Assembly (NCBI RefSeq): GCF_027257875.1
Contig: NZ_JAPVQY010000002.1
Coordinates: 102,684-166,683, forward strand
Length of the DNA: 64,000 bases
Reading direction: 5' to 3'
From: Burkholderia sp. IMCC1007
Lineage (GTDB): Bacteria; Pseudomonadota; Gammaproteobacteria; Burkholderiales; Burkholderiaceae
Shown here: in pieces, positions 1 through 10,377 of the stretch
Position numbering within the stretch: position 1 is the first letter of the stretch
How the letters are laid out: every line of letters begins with the position of its first letter
Made by a program: the position numbers and the translations under genes
Notes under the pieces: generated by a model
Seen by the model: the letters and a program-made list of their open reading frames with translations, nothing else
What the model was told of the DNA's origin: nothing
Database searches by the model: none

Positions 1-62
1 CGGGGGGGGAAACGCCCGCGCCCCCCCGGGCCCCCCCGGGGGGGGGGGGGGGGGGGCCCCCC
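1..62. other. Low-complexity G/C run, probable assembly end
   Basis: The first 62 bases are runs of G and C (one run of about 26 G) with almost no other base, unlike anything else in the window. This looks like a sequencing or assembly artefact at a contig end rather than biology. Confidence 0.7.
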
Positions 63-132
63 GACCCTGCATCGAAGCCGCGCACTGCCGACCCGGGCCT
101 GCCTGCGGTCCGTGTCGGCCTCGCGGTAATCC

Positions 133-1545
133 TCAGGCTTTCAGCGCACCGAAGATCTCGTCCAACATCGATTTCGCATCGCCGAACAACATGCGGTTGT
201 TGTCCTTGTAGAACAGCGGATTGTCGACGCCCGCATAACCCGAAGCCATGCTGCGCTTCATCACGATCGACGTCTTCGCCTTCCACACTTCCAGCACCGG
301 CATCCCCGCGATCGGGCTCGACGGGTCGTCCTGCGCGGCCGGGTTCACGATGTCGTTCGCGCCGATCACCATCGACACGTCGGCCTCGGGGAAGTCCTCG
401 TTGATCTCGTCCATCTCCATCACGATGTCGTACGGCACCTTCGCCTCGGCCAGCAGCACGTTCATGTGCCCCGGCATGCGGCCCGCGACCGGGTGGATCG
501 CGAAGCGCACGTCGACGCCCTTCTCGCGCAGCAGCTTCGTGAGCTCGTACACCGTGTGCTGAGCCTGTGCAACGGCCATCCCATAACCGGGTACGATGAT
601 CACGCGCTTCGCTTCGCGCAGCAGCTCGGCCGTTTCCACCGCGCTCACCGCGACTGCTTCGCCAGCCGGCTGCGCAGCGCCGCCGGCACCCGCTGCCGCA
701 GGCGCGCCGCCGCCGAAACCACCCGCGATCACGCTGATGAAGTTGCGGTTCATCGCGCGGCACATGATGTACGACAGGATCGCACCCGACGAGCCGACCA
801 GCGCGCCGATCACGATCAGCAGGTCGTTGCCGAGCATGAAGCCGGTCGCCGCCGCCGCCCACCCCGAGTAGCTGTTGAGCATCGACACCACGACCGGCAT
901 GTCCGCACCGCCGATCGCCATCACCATGTGCACGCCGAACAGCAGCGAGATCACGGTCATCACGAGCAACGGCAGCATCCCGTCCTGAATGCTTTCCGCA
1001 TGCAGGAACGCGCGACCGAAGTAGATCACGATCAGCAGCGCGGCCAGGTTCATCCAGTGCCGTGCCGGCAGCAGCAGCGGCTTGCCGCCGATCTTGCCCG
1101 ACAGCTTGCCGAACGCGATGATCGAACCCGCGAAGGTGACGGCACCGATCAGGATACCGACATAAATCTCCACTTCGTGGATTGCCTTCTCGGCACCCGT
1201 GAACTGCACCGACGTGTCGATATAGCTCGCGAAGCCCACCAGGCAGGCCGCGAGGCCGACCAGGCTGTGCATCAGCGCGACCAGTTCCGGCATCTGCGTC
1301 ATCTGCACTTTCTTCGCGGCGTACAGGCCGACGGCGCCGCCGACGACGAGCGCCGCGATCACGTACGGAATGCCCGAGGCCGACACGCGCGGGCCGAGCA
1401 CGGTGGCCAGCACCGCGATCAGCATGCCGATCATCCCGAGCAGGTTGCCGCGGCGCGCGGTCTCGGGGTTGGCCAGCCCGCCAAGGCTGAGGATGAACAG
1501 GATTGCGGCGCCGATATAGGAGACGGTGGTCAGGTTTGAAGTCAT
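133..1545 (-). CDS. pntB: NAD(P) transhydrogenase subunit beta
   Basis: The 470-aa product is the beta subunit of the proton-translocating nicotinamide nucleotide transhydrogenase, which passes hydride between NADH and NADP+ coupled to proton entry. The N-terminal ~275 residues are a series of hydrophobic helices forming the membrane channel (dII). An Ala/Gly-rich linker follows, and the C-terminal ~180 residues are the NADP(H)-binding dIII domain, with the family segments [29 protein letters not shown] and [10 protein letters not shown]. The length matches E. coli PntB (about 460 aa). The gene lies 13 bases after pntA on the same strand, so the two are almost certainly cotranscribed and form one inner-membrane enzyme. 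Confidence 0.97.
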   Translation of the reverse strand: MTSNLTTVSYIGAAILFILSLGGLANPETARRGNLLGMIGMLIAVLATVLGPRVSASGIPYVIAALVVGGAVGLYAAKKVQMTQMPELVALMHSLVGLAACLVGFASYIDTSVQFTGAEKAIHEVEIYVGILIGAVTFAGSIIAFGKLSGKIGGKPLLLPARHWMNLAALLIVIYFGRAFLHAESIQDGMLPLLVMTVISLLFGVHMVMAIGGADMPVVVSMLNSYSGWAAAATGFMLGNDLLIVIGALVGSSGAILSYIMCRAMNRNFISVIAGGFGGGAPAAAGAGGAAQPAGEAVAVSAVETAELLREAKRVIIVPGYGMAVAQAQHTVYELTKLLREKGVDVRFAIHPVAGRMPGHMNVLLAEAKVPYDIVMEMDEINEDFPEADVSMVIGANDIVNPAAQDDPSSPIAGMPVLEVWKAKTSIVMKRSMASGYAGVDNPLFYKDNNRMLFGDAKSMLDEIFGALKA

Positions 1546-1558
1546 TATTGTCGTCCCC

Positions 1559-3160
1559 TTATTTGCGGAACATCGCCAGCATGCGTCGCGTGACCGCGAA
1601 GCCGCCGAACATGTTGACGGCCGTGAGCGTCAGCGCGCCCACCGCCAGGCCCAGGATCAGCCCGGACGGACGGTCGCCGGCATTGGCCAGCTCACCGAGC
1701 GGCGGCGCGACCTGCACGAGTGCGCCGATCGCGATGATCGACGAGATCGCGTTGGTCACGCTCATCAGCGGCGTGTGCAGCGACGGCGTGACGTTCCAGA
1801 TCACCATGTAGCCGACGAAGCACGCGAGCACGAACACCGTGAAGTGCGACAGGAAGCTGGACGGCGCGAACTGGCCGACCAGCAGGAACGCCACTGCACC
1901 GACCGCGAACACGATCGCGAGCGCCTTGGCCGACATCGGCTCGCCGCTGTGACCGTGGCCCTTGGACTTCGCGGGCGCGACGACGGTGGTTGCGGCCGCC
2001 GGCGGTTTCGGCGCGACGACCGCCTGCTTGATCGGCGGCGGCGGCCACGTGACGTTGCCTTCCTTGATCACGGTCAGCCCGCGGATCGCGTCGTCGTCGA
2101 AGTCGACGTTGATCGTGCCGTCCTTGTTCTTGCACAGCTCCTCGACCACGCGCAGCAGGTTGGTCCCGTACAGCGTCGACGACTGCCGCGACAGGCGCGA
2201 TGCGAGATCCGTATAGCCGACGATCGTCACGCCGTGGCGCACGACGGCTTCGCCGGGCACCGTCAGTTCGCAGTTGCCGCCCTGTTCGGCGGCCATGTCG
2301 ACGATCACGCTGCCGGGCCTCATCGACTGCACCATCTCGGCGGTGATCAGCTTCGGCGCCGGCTTGCCGGGGATCAGCGCGGTGGTGATGATGATGTCGG
2401 CATCCTTGGCCTGCTGCGCATACATCGCGCGCTGCGCCTGCTGGAAGCCTTCGCTCATCACCTTCGCGTAACCGCCGCCGCCCGAGCCTTCTTCTTCGTA
2501 GTCGACCTTGACGAACTCGCCGCCCAGCGACTTGACCTGGTCGGCCACTTCCGCTCGCGTGTCGTTCGCGCGCACGATCGCGCCGAGGCTCGCGGCCGTG
2601 CCGATCGCGGCGAGACCCGCGACACCGGCGCCGGCGATGAACACCTTCGCCGGCGGAATCTTGCCCGCCGCGGTGACCTGACCGTTCAGGAAACGGCCGA
2701 ATGCATGCGCGGCCTCGATCACCGCGCGATAGCCGCTGATGCCGGCCATCGACGTGAGCGCATCCATCTTCTGCGCGCGCGACAGCGTGCGCGGCAACGA
2801 ATCGATCGCGAGCACCGTGGCGCGCTTCGCGGCCAGTTGCTCCATCAGCTCGGGGTTTTGCGCCGGCCACACGAAGCCGATCAGCGTGCCGCCTTCCCGC
2901 ATCAACGCGACTTCTTCCGTGCTCGGCGGGCGCACCTTCAACACGATCTCGCTGCCCGCCCAGAGCTCGGCCGCCGTGGCGGCGATGCTCGCGCCGGCCG
3001 CGCGATATGCGTCGTCGTCAAAGTTCGCGCCGGCACCAGCGCCGCTTTGGACGGCCACCGAGAACCCCAGCTTGATCAGTTTCTCAACCACCTCGGGAAC
3101 GGTCGCGACGCGCCGTTCGCCGGGGGCTATCTCCAGAGGAATCCCAATCTGTAGTGTCAT
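1559..3160 (-). CDS. pntA: NAD(P) transhydrogenase subunit alpha (fused form)
   Basis: The 533-aa product is the alpha subunit of the membrane transhydrogenase. The N-terminal ~380 residues are the NAD(H)-binding dI domain of the alanine dehydrogenase/PNT fold, opening with [21 protein letters not shown] and carrying the Rossmann segment [21 protein letters not shown]. An Ala/Pro/Lys linker leads to about four transmembrane helices (from ~residue 410) that complete the channel. Many alphaproteobacteria split this into PntAA and PntAB; here it is one chain as in enterobacteria. It is the first gene of the pntA-pntB operon. The start codon is weakly supported by a Shine-Dalgarno sequence. Confidence 0.97.
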   Translation of the reverse strand: MTLQIGIPLEIAPGERRVATVPEVVEKLIKLGFSVAVQSGAGAGANFDDDAYRAAGASIAATAAELWAGSEIVLKVRPPSTEEVALMREGGTLIGFVWPAQNPELMEQLAAKRATVLAIDSLPRTLSRAQKMDALTSMAGISGYRAVIEAAHAFGRFLNGQVTAAGKIPPAKVFIAGAGVAGLAAIGTAASLGAIVRANDTRAEVADQVKSLGGEFVKVDYEEEGSGGGGYAKVMSEGFQQAQRAMYAQQAKDADIIITTALIPGKPAPKLITAEMVQSMRPGSVIVDMAAEQGGNCELTVPGEAVVRHGVTIVGYTDLASRLSRQSSTLYGTNLLRVVEELCKNKDGTINVDFDDDAIRGLTVIKEGNVTWPPPPIKQAVVAPKPPAAATTVVAPAKSKGHGHSGEPMSAKALAIVFAVGAVAFLLVGQFAPSSFLSHFTVFVLACFVGYMVIWNVTPSLHTPLMSVTNAISSIIAIGALVQVAPPLGELANAGDRPSGLILGLAVGALTLTAVNMFGGFAVTRRMLAMFRK

Positions 3161-3525
3161 GTTGTTGAAAGTTGGGTGATGGCCATCGCGAAGCGCTCGG
3201 GCCGATGCGTCAAGTTACCAGAATCATGTGAATTCGCGTCAACGATCGAACGACCGTTCGCTAAACACGATCACCCCCGTCCCGCCGCGATGCCCGCGTC
3301 AGAACAGGCGAAGCGCGCACGCGCGTCGCGCACGAATGCGATCGTACTGTTGTGTTTTATCCACGTACAGGAAAGATTGCGTCGACCGAACGGGTGTTGA
3401 CGATGCGGCCGTACGCATCGCTGCTCCCGCATCGCAATGGTCGCTATCCGCGCGCGCGGCTCCGGTCGTCGAGCAACGGAGTCAGGCCGCAACCGACGAA
3501 GAAGGCGATGCCGCCGAAACCGGGC
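3161..3525. other. Gene-free interval between pntA and pqi operon
   Basis: About 365 bases lie between the pntA start and the end of the PqiC-like gene. It should hold the pntAB promoter. Short open frames here have no convincing ribosome site and no recognisable protein. I see no clear operator or terminator. Confidence 0.5.
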
Positions 3526-4155
3526 TCAGCGCGCCGGAAGCGAGCCGACGATCTGGTCGGCAAGCTGTCCGAGAATCCGGCTCAGCGCGGCCGCCTGCGC
3601 CGCCGCGTCGCGGTCCGCCATCTGCGACGTCAAGGTCGTCTCGCGGCTCAACGTCACGCGGGCAGGACGGCCCGACAACACGGTCCATGCGACGTCGAAC
3701 GTCAGCACTCCGTTTGCGTCCGGGCGCGCCGCCAGCACCGTGACGACGAGCGTGCGCGTGTCGGGCGGCCGCGGCGCATCGGGCAATACGAACGCGCCGC
3801 CGGGCAGGCGCGTCAGCAGATCCTGCGCCAGTGTCTGGCGCATCATCGGGCCGAGCGGCGCGCCCCAGCGCGCGCCGTCGTCGATCGCGAGTCGATTTGC
3901 GGAGAACTGCGTGACGACTTCGAGCCGGTCGAGCTCGGCCGGAATATGCACCGCCGTCAGTTGCACCGGTGCAACCGGTTCGCTCGCAAGCGGTGCGGAA
4001 GCCGGCATCGCGCTCAGCGCCACGTAGCGCGTCGGCGGACTATGCCCGCAGCCGGGGATGAGCGTGCCGGTCAGCACGGCGACGAGTGCAGCGGCTGCCC
4101 ACGTGCTCCGTTTCCGCCCGAATGTTCCGACCGGTCGGTCGGCAATGCGGATCAT
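3526..4155 (-). CDS. pqiC: PqiC-like outer-membrane lipoprotein
   Basis: A 209-aa protein of the ABC-type transport auxiliary lipoprotein (PqiC/YmbA, formerly DUF330) family. The N-terminus has a hydrophobic segment (AAAALVAVLTGTLIPGC) ending in a lipobox Cys at about residue 36, so it should be exported and lipidated. Family-like segments are YVALSAMP near the N-terminus and NRLAIDDGARWGAPLGPMM in the middle. It is the last gene of the operon; its start overlaps the end of the MCE gene by 4 bases. In E. coli, PqiC sits in the outer membrane and docks the periplasm-spanning PqiB tube. Confidence 0.88.
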   Translation of the reverse strand: MIRIADRPVGTFGRKRSTWAAAALVAVLTGTLIPGCGHSPPTRYVALSAMPASAPLASEPVAPVQLTAVHIPAELDRLEVVTQFSANRLAIDDGARWGAPLGPMMRQTLAQDLLTRLPGGAFVLPDAPRPPDTRTLVVTVLAARPDANGVLTFDVAWTVLSGRPARVTLSRETTLTSQMADRDAAAQAAALSRILGQLADQIVGSLPAR

Positions 4156-5438
4156 GGCTTGTCCTCCCGTCTGCCGCGCACGAGCGCTTCCGGATGCCGA
4201 TCGAGATAGTCGGCCAGCGCACGCACCGAGCGCGCGGTGTCGGTCAGCTCGCGTATCGCGCCGGGCAAACTCGTCTGCGCCGTCGCGTCGTCGCCGAGCG
4301 TACGGTTGGCCGCCGCGACGGCCTGGTCCGCCGCATTCGCCGTGTCGCGCAGCTGCGCGACGAGCGGCCCGATTTGCGGCGACACCTGCTGCATCATCCG
4401 GTCGATTTGTGCGACCGACCGGTCGATATGCGAAAGGCTGTCGCGGATCTGCGGCGACCCGGCCAGTGCGTTGACGCGTGCCGCGATACTGCGCACCTGC
4501 TCGCCCGTCTCCTTGATCGGCAGCGCGTCGATCTTGCCGGCGATATCGTTTGCACGCGCGGCGATCGCATCGAAGTCCGCCGACGACACGCTCGGTATCT
4601 CGGCCGGCCCGTGTCCGCTCACGAACGCCGAGGCCGGCGCGCCGCGCTCGAAGTCGAGGCGAATCATGCGCGGGCCGACGAGCGGCGGATCCTGCACCAG
4701 ATGCGCGCGCAACCCGTGCGCGACGAGCCGCGCGAGCATGCCGTCGACGATCGGCCGCCAGTTGCCGTCCGTCGGCGGCCGGACCCCGGTGATGCCGAGT
4801 GCCGACGGCTCGAGCGCGATTTGCACGGGCGTATCGAGCTGCCCGCTGCCGACGTCATAGTGCAGGCGCACGCTGGTAACGGTTCCAACCGGAAAGCCGC
4901 GCAACTCCACAGGCGCGCCGTCCTTGAGTTCGCCCACCGCGCCGCCGAACCGCACCACATACGACACCACCGGCCCGTGTTGCGGCGCCAGCGCCGGCCG
5001 GCGCTCGGTGCCGTCGAAGTGCCGCGCCGGCTTGCCGGGCCCCGGCTCCATCACGATTTCCGGGCCGGCGACGAGCCCCCTCAGCGACGCCGGGTCGTTC
5101 ATGTCGGGTTGCGCGCCGCGCAGGAAAAATCGCGTGCCGCTGAGCAGATACTTCTCGCCGGCCCGATCGATCCTGAGCGCCGCCTCCACGTGCCGGCCAT
5201 CGGCCGTCAGCGTGATGTCCGACACGTTGCCGACCCTGACGCCGCGCAGCGTCACTTCGGTGTCGTCGACTCTGATGCCGTGCGCATCGGAGAACACGAC
5301 CGTCACGGTCTCGCCGCCTTCGGCCAGCGCGCGGATGCCGAGCCATCCGACCACGCCGAGTGTCGCGAGCGGCACGGCCCATACCCAGCCCGGCCATGCA
5401 CTGCGGCGCACGTCGGCCCGCGTACGGTGGCCGGTCAT
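4152..5438 (-). CDS. pqiB: PqiB-like MCE domain protein
   Basis: A 428-aa MlaD/MCE protein. One N-terminal membrane helix (WVWAVPLATLGVVGWLGI, ~19-36) anchors it in the inner membrane. At least two MCE repeats are visible: one beginning VTVVFSDAHGIRVDDTEVTLRGV (~43) and one at YVVRFGGAVGELKDGAPVELRG (~165). The C-terminal ~130 residues are helical and suit the needle-forming coiled part. Known PqiB forms a hexameric tube for lipid transport across the periplasm; this one is shorter than E. coli PqiB (546 aa). The start at 5438 overlaps the PqiA stop by 4 bases (ATGA); a longer upstream frame exists but would lie wholly inside pqiA. Confidence 0.9.
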   Translation of the reverse strand: MTGHRTRADVRRSAWPGWVWAVPLATLGVVGWLGIRALAEGGETVTVVFSDAHGIRVDDTEVTLRGVRVGNVSDITLTADGRHVEAALRIDRAGEKYLLSGTRFFLRGAQPDMNDPASLRGLVAGPEIVMEPGPGKPARHFDGTERRPALAPQHGPVVSYVVRFGGAVGELKDGAPVELRGFPVGTVTSVRLHYDVGSGQLDTPVQIALEPSALGITGVRPPTDGNWRPIVDGMLARLVAHGLRAHLVQDPPLVGPRMIRLDFERGAPASAFVSGHGPAEIPSVSSADFDAIAARANDIAGKIDALPIKETGEQVRSIAARVNALAGSPQIRDSLSHIDRSVAQIDRMMQQVSPQIGPLVAQLRDTANAADQAVAAANRTLGDDATAQTSLPGAIRELTDTARSVRALADYLDRHPEALVRGRREDKP

Positions 5439-6640
5439 CGGCGCCTCCTGTCGCGGCTGTCCCACATCAGGCGCGGATCGAACGCGTGCGCGGCCGCCAT
5501 CGTGAAGAACACGACGAGCGCGAAGGCCGTCGCACCGGCCGCCGGCGCCGCCGACGCGATGCCGTCGAAGCGGATCAACGGAACGAATGCCGCAATCGTG
5601 AAGACATCGATGTTCGACCATCGGCCGAGTTCGTCGATCCATCGATGGATGCGGCCTTTCAGACGCAGATGCGAACGCGACTGCCGCAGGACGGACGCGA
5701 CGAACCATGCCATGCAGACGATCTTGGCGACCGGTATCACGACGCTCGTCACGAAGGTGAGGATCCCGAACGGCCAGAGACCGACATGAAACAGCCGCAG
5801 CACGCCGTCGACGATCCGGTGCGACACGACGTGTCCGAGTTGTCTCGACAGCGTCATCGGAAGAAGGTTGGCCGGCACGGTCAGCACGAGCGCCGCGAGC
5901 GACAACGCGCTCGCACGCGTGAGCGGTGCCGCCTTACGCGCACGCAGCGTCAATCCGCAGCGCGGGCACGGAAACCCGTCGCAGTGCGCCGGCTGAACCA
6001 GGTCGCATGCGGTGCAGGCGACGGTGGCCTCTCCCGGCGACGGGTATCGTTCGGGCGCGATGGCTCGCCAGACCGTGCGGCGATCCAGCGACGCGCGCGT
6101 GATCATCGACAACAGCCCGGCCGCAACGAGGCAATAGCCGCCCGCGCCGATCGTGCAGGGCAGGCTCTGCGTGACACGCGCGTAACCGACCATGCATCCG
6201 AGCAGATACACGTCCAGCATCGCCCATGCATCGAGCCAGACCGTCCACCGGAACAGCGGCCCGATACCACGGAAGCACCAGCCGAAGCGCACCGCGGCGA
6301 GCACCACCATGAGCCCGCCGAAGCGAAAGAATGGCAGCACGATGCCGAACATCCCAAGCAGCGCCGCCAGCAGCACCCAGCCCTGCCCCCACATCGTCAG
6401 CATCCCGGAGGCCAGGACCGACGAGTGGGGCCTGCCGAGCATCCGCACGGTCATCAACGGCGCGAGGTTGGCGGGAAACAGCAATATGAAGGTCGCGGTG
6501 GTGCATGCAAGCGCGGCCTGCACGCTGCGGCCGCTGCGGCGCTCCAGGGGTGCCTGGCACATTCGGCATCGCACGAGCGCATGTGCGCCGATGGGCGGAA
6601 TGTCCTCGAGCGACCCGCACTCGGGGCAGCCGATCGTCAT
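5435..6640 (-). CDS. pqiA: PqiA-like inner-membrane protein with two zinc ribbons
   Basis: A 401-aa paraquat-inducible protein A homologue. It has two PqiA repeats, each a four-cysteine zinc ribbon followed by about four transmembrane helices. The first ribbon is CPECGSLEDIPP...CRMC at residues ~5-30, the second CTACDLVQPAHC...CPRC at ~205-230. The start at 6640 has a strong AAGGAG seven bases upstream; an alternative start 19 codons earlier lacks one. It is translationally coupled to the small gene upstream (ATGA) and to pqiB downstream (ATGA). PqiA is thought to supply lipids to the PqiB tube. Confidence 0.92.
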   Translation of the reverse strand: MTIGCPECGSLEDIPPIGAHALVRCRMCQAPLERRSGRSVQAALACTTATFILLFPANLAPLMTVRMLGRPHSSVLASGMLTMWGQGWVLLAALLGMFGIVLPFFRFGGLMVVLAAVRFGWCFRGIGPLFRWTVWLDAWAMLDVYLLGCMVGYARVTQSLPCTIGAGGYCLVAAGLLSMITRASLDRRTVWRAIAPERYPSPGEATVACTACDLVQPAHCDGFPCPRCGLTLRARKAAPLTRASALSLAALVLTVPANLLPMTLSRQLGHVVSHRIVDGVLRLFHVGLWPFGILTFVTSVVIPVAKIVCMAWFVASVLRQSRSHLRLKGRIHRWIDELGRWSNIDVFTIAAFVPLIRFDGIASAAPAAGATAFALVVFFTMAAAHAFDPRLMWDSRDRRRR

Positions 6641-6825
6641 GACGGTGCTCCTTCGGCCGCCCAGCGCGCGCATGCACGCGCCGCACCGGTGCGGCATGCG
6701 GCCGGCTCCACCGGCCGCACCGCCGCGCGAAATGACGCGGCGATTGCGGCCCGCCGTGCGTTATGACACGCGCCGTCGCAGAATTTGCCCGGTTCGCGCT
6801 CCGGTTCGCGCACCGTCGTCGACAT
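6637..6825 (-). CDS. Small Cys-containing protein at head of pqi operon
   Basis: A 62-aa reading frame with a very strong ribosome site (GAGGAGG seven bases before ATG) and a 4-base overlap with pqiA, so it is probably a real first gene of the operon. Residues 14-24 read KFCDGACHNAR, a CxxxC pair resembling one half of the FCS/treble-clef knuckle in small zinc proteins. The remainder is Ala/Arg-rich with further Cys at ~44 and 52. I do not recognise a named family. Possible roles are a zinc-binding regulator or a leader peptide; both are guesses. Confidence 0.6.
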   Translation of the reverse strand: MSTTVREPEREPGKFCDGACHNARRAAIAASFRAAVRPVEPAACRTGAARACARWAAEGAPS

Positions 6826-7062
6826 GCGCCCTCCTCTTCTGTCGCTTCGCCGTGAGGTCGAAGACATCGGGGCCCCACGCCCCGATGCACGACGGCCAGA
6901 GCAAACTGCGTGCCTCGCCGTGCCGAGCACGCGTGAGCGGGAGGGGCAAGCAACGGCCCGGGATCGGGCGAAGCAGCGAGCGGCGTTGGCGCCGCGCTGA
7001 AGCGGGCCGTACGACGGCACTACAACGACGGAAGCGACATGCCGGCCAAACGACGGACGCCG

Positions 7063-9771
7063 TCAGTCCTGGCGATCGAGCACGAAGCCGGTTGCGCGCA
7101 GTTTTCTGTCGTCGAGACGATAAAAGCCCATCGGATAGCGCTTTTTCACGGTCTTGCCGACGGCCAGACTTCTCGCGACATCCGCGAGCAACGGGACGTG
7201 GACGCTCGGCTTGCGTCCCGCGCGGCGATAGACTTCTTCGTAGGTCGGCGAATGGGTGTCGGCGATATTGAACGCTTCGCTCCCGTCACGCTTCCCGCCG
7301 TCGATCGAGCGTCGAAGCAGATGAACGATCGCCCTGGCGACGTTGTGCGGCGAAATATAGTGACTGTTGCGGTACAGCGCAAAGAGCCGCTTGGTCAGGT
7401 TCCAGTGCAGCGCTTCCTCGAGATAGCCCGGCTGCTGCGCGAGGGCGATCCGATACAGATCGACATGCATGCTCGCCGAGCATCGGGACAGGATGTCCTC
7501 GCCGATACGTTTGCTGCGCGCGTATTCGCGCATCTCCGGCGCCTCGAAATACTGCTTTTCGAGCGGGCGGTTCACGTCGAGCAACGGCGCGTTTTCATCC
7601 ACGAGCCGGTTGCGCGGAGAGCCGTAAACCACCATCGAACTCGCGTATCCGAAATAGCTGATGCCGCGACGGACGCACGCCTGCGCGAAGCGCTCCAGAT
7701 TGGTGATGTTGATCGTTTGCAGATGCGGCGTGCCGGGCAAACCGGCCGCCAGATGGACGACCGCCGTCGCGCCATCGACCAGTTCGTCCAGTGCGGCATC
7801 CGCGAGATCGCGATCGGAAAAATCGGCCGCCACCCATTCGACCCGCGCATCGACCGGTACCTTGCGGTGAAACTGCCCTCGCACGCGATAGCCATGCTGA
7901 ATCAACTGATCGACCACGTGTGCGCCCACGTTGCCGGTCGCGCCCGTCACCAGCACGAGCGGCCGCGTGTCGTTTGCCGCGGCGGGCCGCGTCAATGCCG
8001 CGATCCGTCGCGCGACCAGGTTCGACTTCAGATGGTCGGCAAGCCTGATCGCGAGTGCCATGATCACCATGGTCGGATTGGCATGCCCGCTCGTCGGGAA
8101 AACCGACGCGCCTGCGATATACAGGCCGCGAACGTCGTGCACGCGGCAGTCCGCATCGACGACGCTCGTCGCCGGGTCTCGCCCCATGCGTGTCGTGCCG
8201 GCGGTGTGCGCCATGTCGTGCAGCGCGATGGCCGGCAGGTCGCCTGCCGCGATTTCAGGCCGCAACTCGAAGCCGTGGATGCCGGCGTCGCGCAGGTCGC
8301 TGTCGAGCAGACGCGCGAACGTGACGACGGCCTGTTTCATCACGCGCCCGGACTCCCACGTGACGCTGGCCACCGGCAATCCGAGCCGGTCGCATCGGCT
8401 CGACAGCGTCACGCGGTTCTCGCGCATCGGCGGCTGCTCGCAAATGACGTCGAGCGTGACCTTGTCGATTTTTCTGCCCGTGCCTTTCGCCACGTAGTCA
8501 CGCGCGACGAAATTCGCATCGAGCCGGATGACCGTGTCGACGAGTAGACGACGCACGCGCCGCGGCAGTATCGAGCTACCCAGTATCCGCCGCCCGACGA
8601 AACTCACGACCACGCCGGATCGCTGCAGCACGAGGACCAGATCGGCCAGCGGGCGCTTGCTTTGCCGCTTTGCCAGCCGCTTCAACGCGACGACCGGATC
8701 GTCGTTCGAGATGCGGGCATTTGCATACGCGGCCATATTCGGCAGACGTCGTTCCTGCTGCACGTCGGGGCGAAGTGCCAGTCCATGCGAATACATGAAC
8801 GCGCGATAGTCCTGCTGCAACGAAAAGAAGCCGAGCAATGCGGCAGCCGACGCCTGGCTATCCGGCGAAAACACGCCGATCGACATGCACGGGTGGTCCG
8901 TCAGATAACGGCCGACGACGTCGCGCGCATTCCCCAGCGCATTGCCGGCCTCGTCCCGCGACAGGAGCAGCAGCCTGCCGTTTTCGATGGCGCCGGCCGC
9001 CAGCACCACGTGGCTCGACTGCAACGTGCGGCGTCGCTTGCCCGACAGCGACGACACGATCTCGACGCCCGTCACTCCGGTGTTATCCGCGTGGATCGCG
9101 CGCACCGTCGCGTTGAGCATGATCGTCACGTCGCGATGCGATTCGCTTCTGAAATCCGGCCCGAAGCGCATCACGTCCGTCAGGTTCCGATGAGAGCGCG
9201 CAAGCTGCCAGAAGAACGACGACACATGCTTCATGCGCGCCATTTCGACAGGCTCACGCAATTTCGCCGCCGGCCAGAATGCGGCGCCGCTGAGGATCGG
9301 GCCGACGTCGAGGTGCCGTGCGGCACGCTGAATGTAGGGCGCGAGATCCGCGGCGGCGATTGGCCAGCCGGAGTCCGCGATCCACTCGCGCGAAGCAAAA
9401 TCCATCGCATCGAATGGCGCGACCTTGCCGGCCCATCCGGCCGTCGAGCCGCCCAGCACGCGACACCGAACGCCGAACTTCTGGGTTTGCGTGGTCCAGA
9501 ATTTCAATTGAAACGCGTGCGACGCATGGCGGGACCGCTGCAGTTCCGCGTCTTGCAGCGATCCTTCGACGTCGACTTCGTTCAGCGCTTCGTGGTCGGC
9601 CGATTCTTCGAGCGCACCGCTTTCGAGAAGCAGAATGTTCAGGCCCAGGCCGGACAGCTCGCGAACGATCGTCAGGCCCGCGGCGCCTCCGCCGACGACG
9701 ATCAGGTCCAATGGTGCCGACAACGGATCGCCGGGAAGCTCGTCTGCTTCAAAATCAATATAGTGCGTCAT
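7063..9771 (-). CDS. GMC-type oxidoreductase fused to NAD-dependent epimerase/dehydratase domain
   Basis: A 902-aa two-enzyme chain. Residues 1-~570 are a glucose-methanol-choline flavoprotein: FAD motif LIVVGGGAAGLTIVREL (~23), and the C-terminal block HTAGTTRMG...GLYIAGASVFPTSGHANPT typical of GMC_oxred_C, with the catalytic His/Asn region. After a short linker, residues ~585-900 are an extended SDR/epimerase: VTGATGNVGAHVVDQL (glycine-rich NAD loop) and YARSK as the YxxxK catalytic pair. GMC enzymes oxidise alcohols or sugars; the SDR part could act on the product. The start at 9771 follows CGAGAG; a GTG nine codons upstream is possible. Substrate unknown. Confidence 0.85.
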   Translation of the reverse strand: MTHYIDFEADELPGDPLSAPLDLIVVGGGAAGLTIVRELSGLGLNILLLESGALEESADHEALNEVDVEGSLQDAELQRSRHASHAFQLKFWTTQTQKFGVRCRVLGGSTAGWAGKVAPFDAMDFASREWIADSGWPIAAADLAPYIQRAARHLDVGPILSGAAFWPAAKLREPVEMARMKHVSSFFWQLARSHRNLTDVMRFGPDFRSESHRDVTIMLNATVRAIHADNTGVTGVEIVSSLSGKRRRTLQSSHVVLAAGAIENGRLLLLSRDEAGNALGNARDVVGRYLTDHPCMSIGVFSPDSQASAAALLGFFSLQQDYRAFMYSHGLALRPDVQQERRLPNMAAYANARISNDDPVVALKRLAKRQSKRPLADLVLVLQRSGVVVSFVGRRILGSSILPRRVRRLLVDTVIRLDANFVARDYVAKGTGRKIDKVTLDVICEQPPMRENRVTLSSRCDRLGLPVASVTWESGRVMKQAVVTFARLLDSDLRDAGIHGFELRPEIAAGDLPAIALHDMAHTAGTTRMGRDPATSVVDADCRVHDVRGLYIAGASVFPTSGHANPTMVIMALAIRLADHLKSNLVARRIAALTRPAAANDTRPLVLVTGATGNVGAHVVDQLIQHGYRVRGQFHRKVPVDARVEWVAADFSDRDLADAALDELVDGATAVVHLAAGLPGTPHLQTINITNLERFAQACVRRGISYFGYASSMVVYGSPRNRLVDENAPLLDVNRPLEKQYFEAPEMREYARSKRIGEDILSRCSASMHVDLYRIALAQQPGYLEEALHWNLTKRLFALYRNSHYISPHNVARAIVHLLRRSIDGGKRDGSEAFNIADTHSPTYEEVYRRAGRKPSVHVPLLADVARSLAVGKTVKKRYPMGFYRLDDRKLRATGFVLDRQD

Positions 9772-10377
9772 CTCTCGGTATCCCTGACTCGCCTCCACAC
9801 CGGCAGAGACGGCTTCACTACGGCTGCAGCGCCAACGTGCGGATGACGGACAACGGTCGCGCCGACGTACCGGCCGTGCCGCACGATCGCGAAGCGATCG
9901 CTTGCGGCAATGGCACGAGCAGGGTGCTGTTCAACGAGTCGGGGCCGCCGGCAGTCGCGAGAGGGAAGCCGGCGTTTTGCCACAATGCGACCGGTACTCC
10001 CGGTGCGGGAAGGTCGGCGAGTGCATTGCCCGGCACTCGCACGGATTCGAGCAATGCGATCTCGTCGTCGAATCCGGCGCCGAGATCGATGCCGTCTTGC
10101 AATGTCGCATTGCCCCGATAGCCGTTCTGAAAATCCGGCACTGCTCCAGCCGAAACAACAAGATACAGTCGCCGTCGGAAAGCAGTGTGCTCCATCTCAC
10201 ATAAATGGAATCTGCCGGAATTTTCGGCATCGGGGCGGCTTGGTCAGCAGATGGATGCCGGGGAGACTACACGTGGATGCGCCATGGAGCGGACTGATCC
10301 AGCGATACCGCTCCGGGTGAGTGCTCAAACCATCCGCGGTAGGCCTGTTACGGCGGAGAAATGATCTACGCCGCCGC
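9772..10377. other. Mostly gene-free interval, possible remnant ORF at 9818-10195 (-)
   Basis: About 600 bases lie between the GMC fusion and the MHS transporter. A 125-codon minus-strand frame (9818-10195) reads like the end of a secreted protein (for example GFDDEIALLESVRVPGNALADL) but matches no family I know and has no clear ribosome site. It may be a decayed gene or chance. This is the junction between core-like genes and the catabolic block. Confidence 0.4.

Noticed and set aside
1..62. G/C homopolymer stretch as a possible telomere or G-quadruplex element
   Set aside because: Lies exactly at the sequence edge, with irregular run lengths; most likely assembly or read artefact.
1526..3154. 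542-codon plus-strand open frame opposite pntA
   Set aside because: Arg/His/Asp-rich antisense shadow of a clear pntA gene, typical of high-GC DNA.
4086..5789. 567-codon plus-strand open frame opposite pqiB/pqiC
   Set aside because: Antisense shadow; composition is Arg/Ala-rich without any domain.
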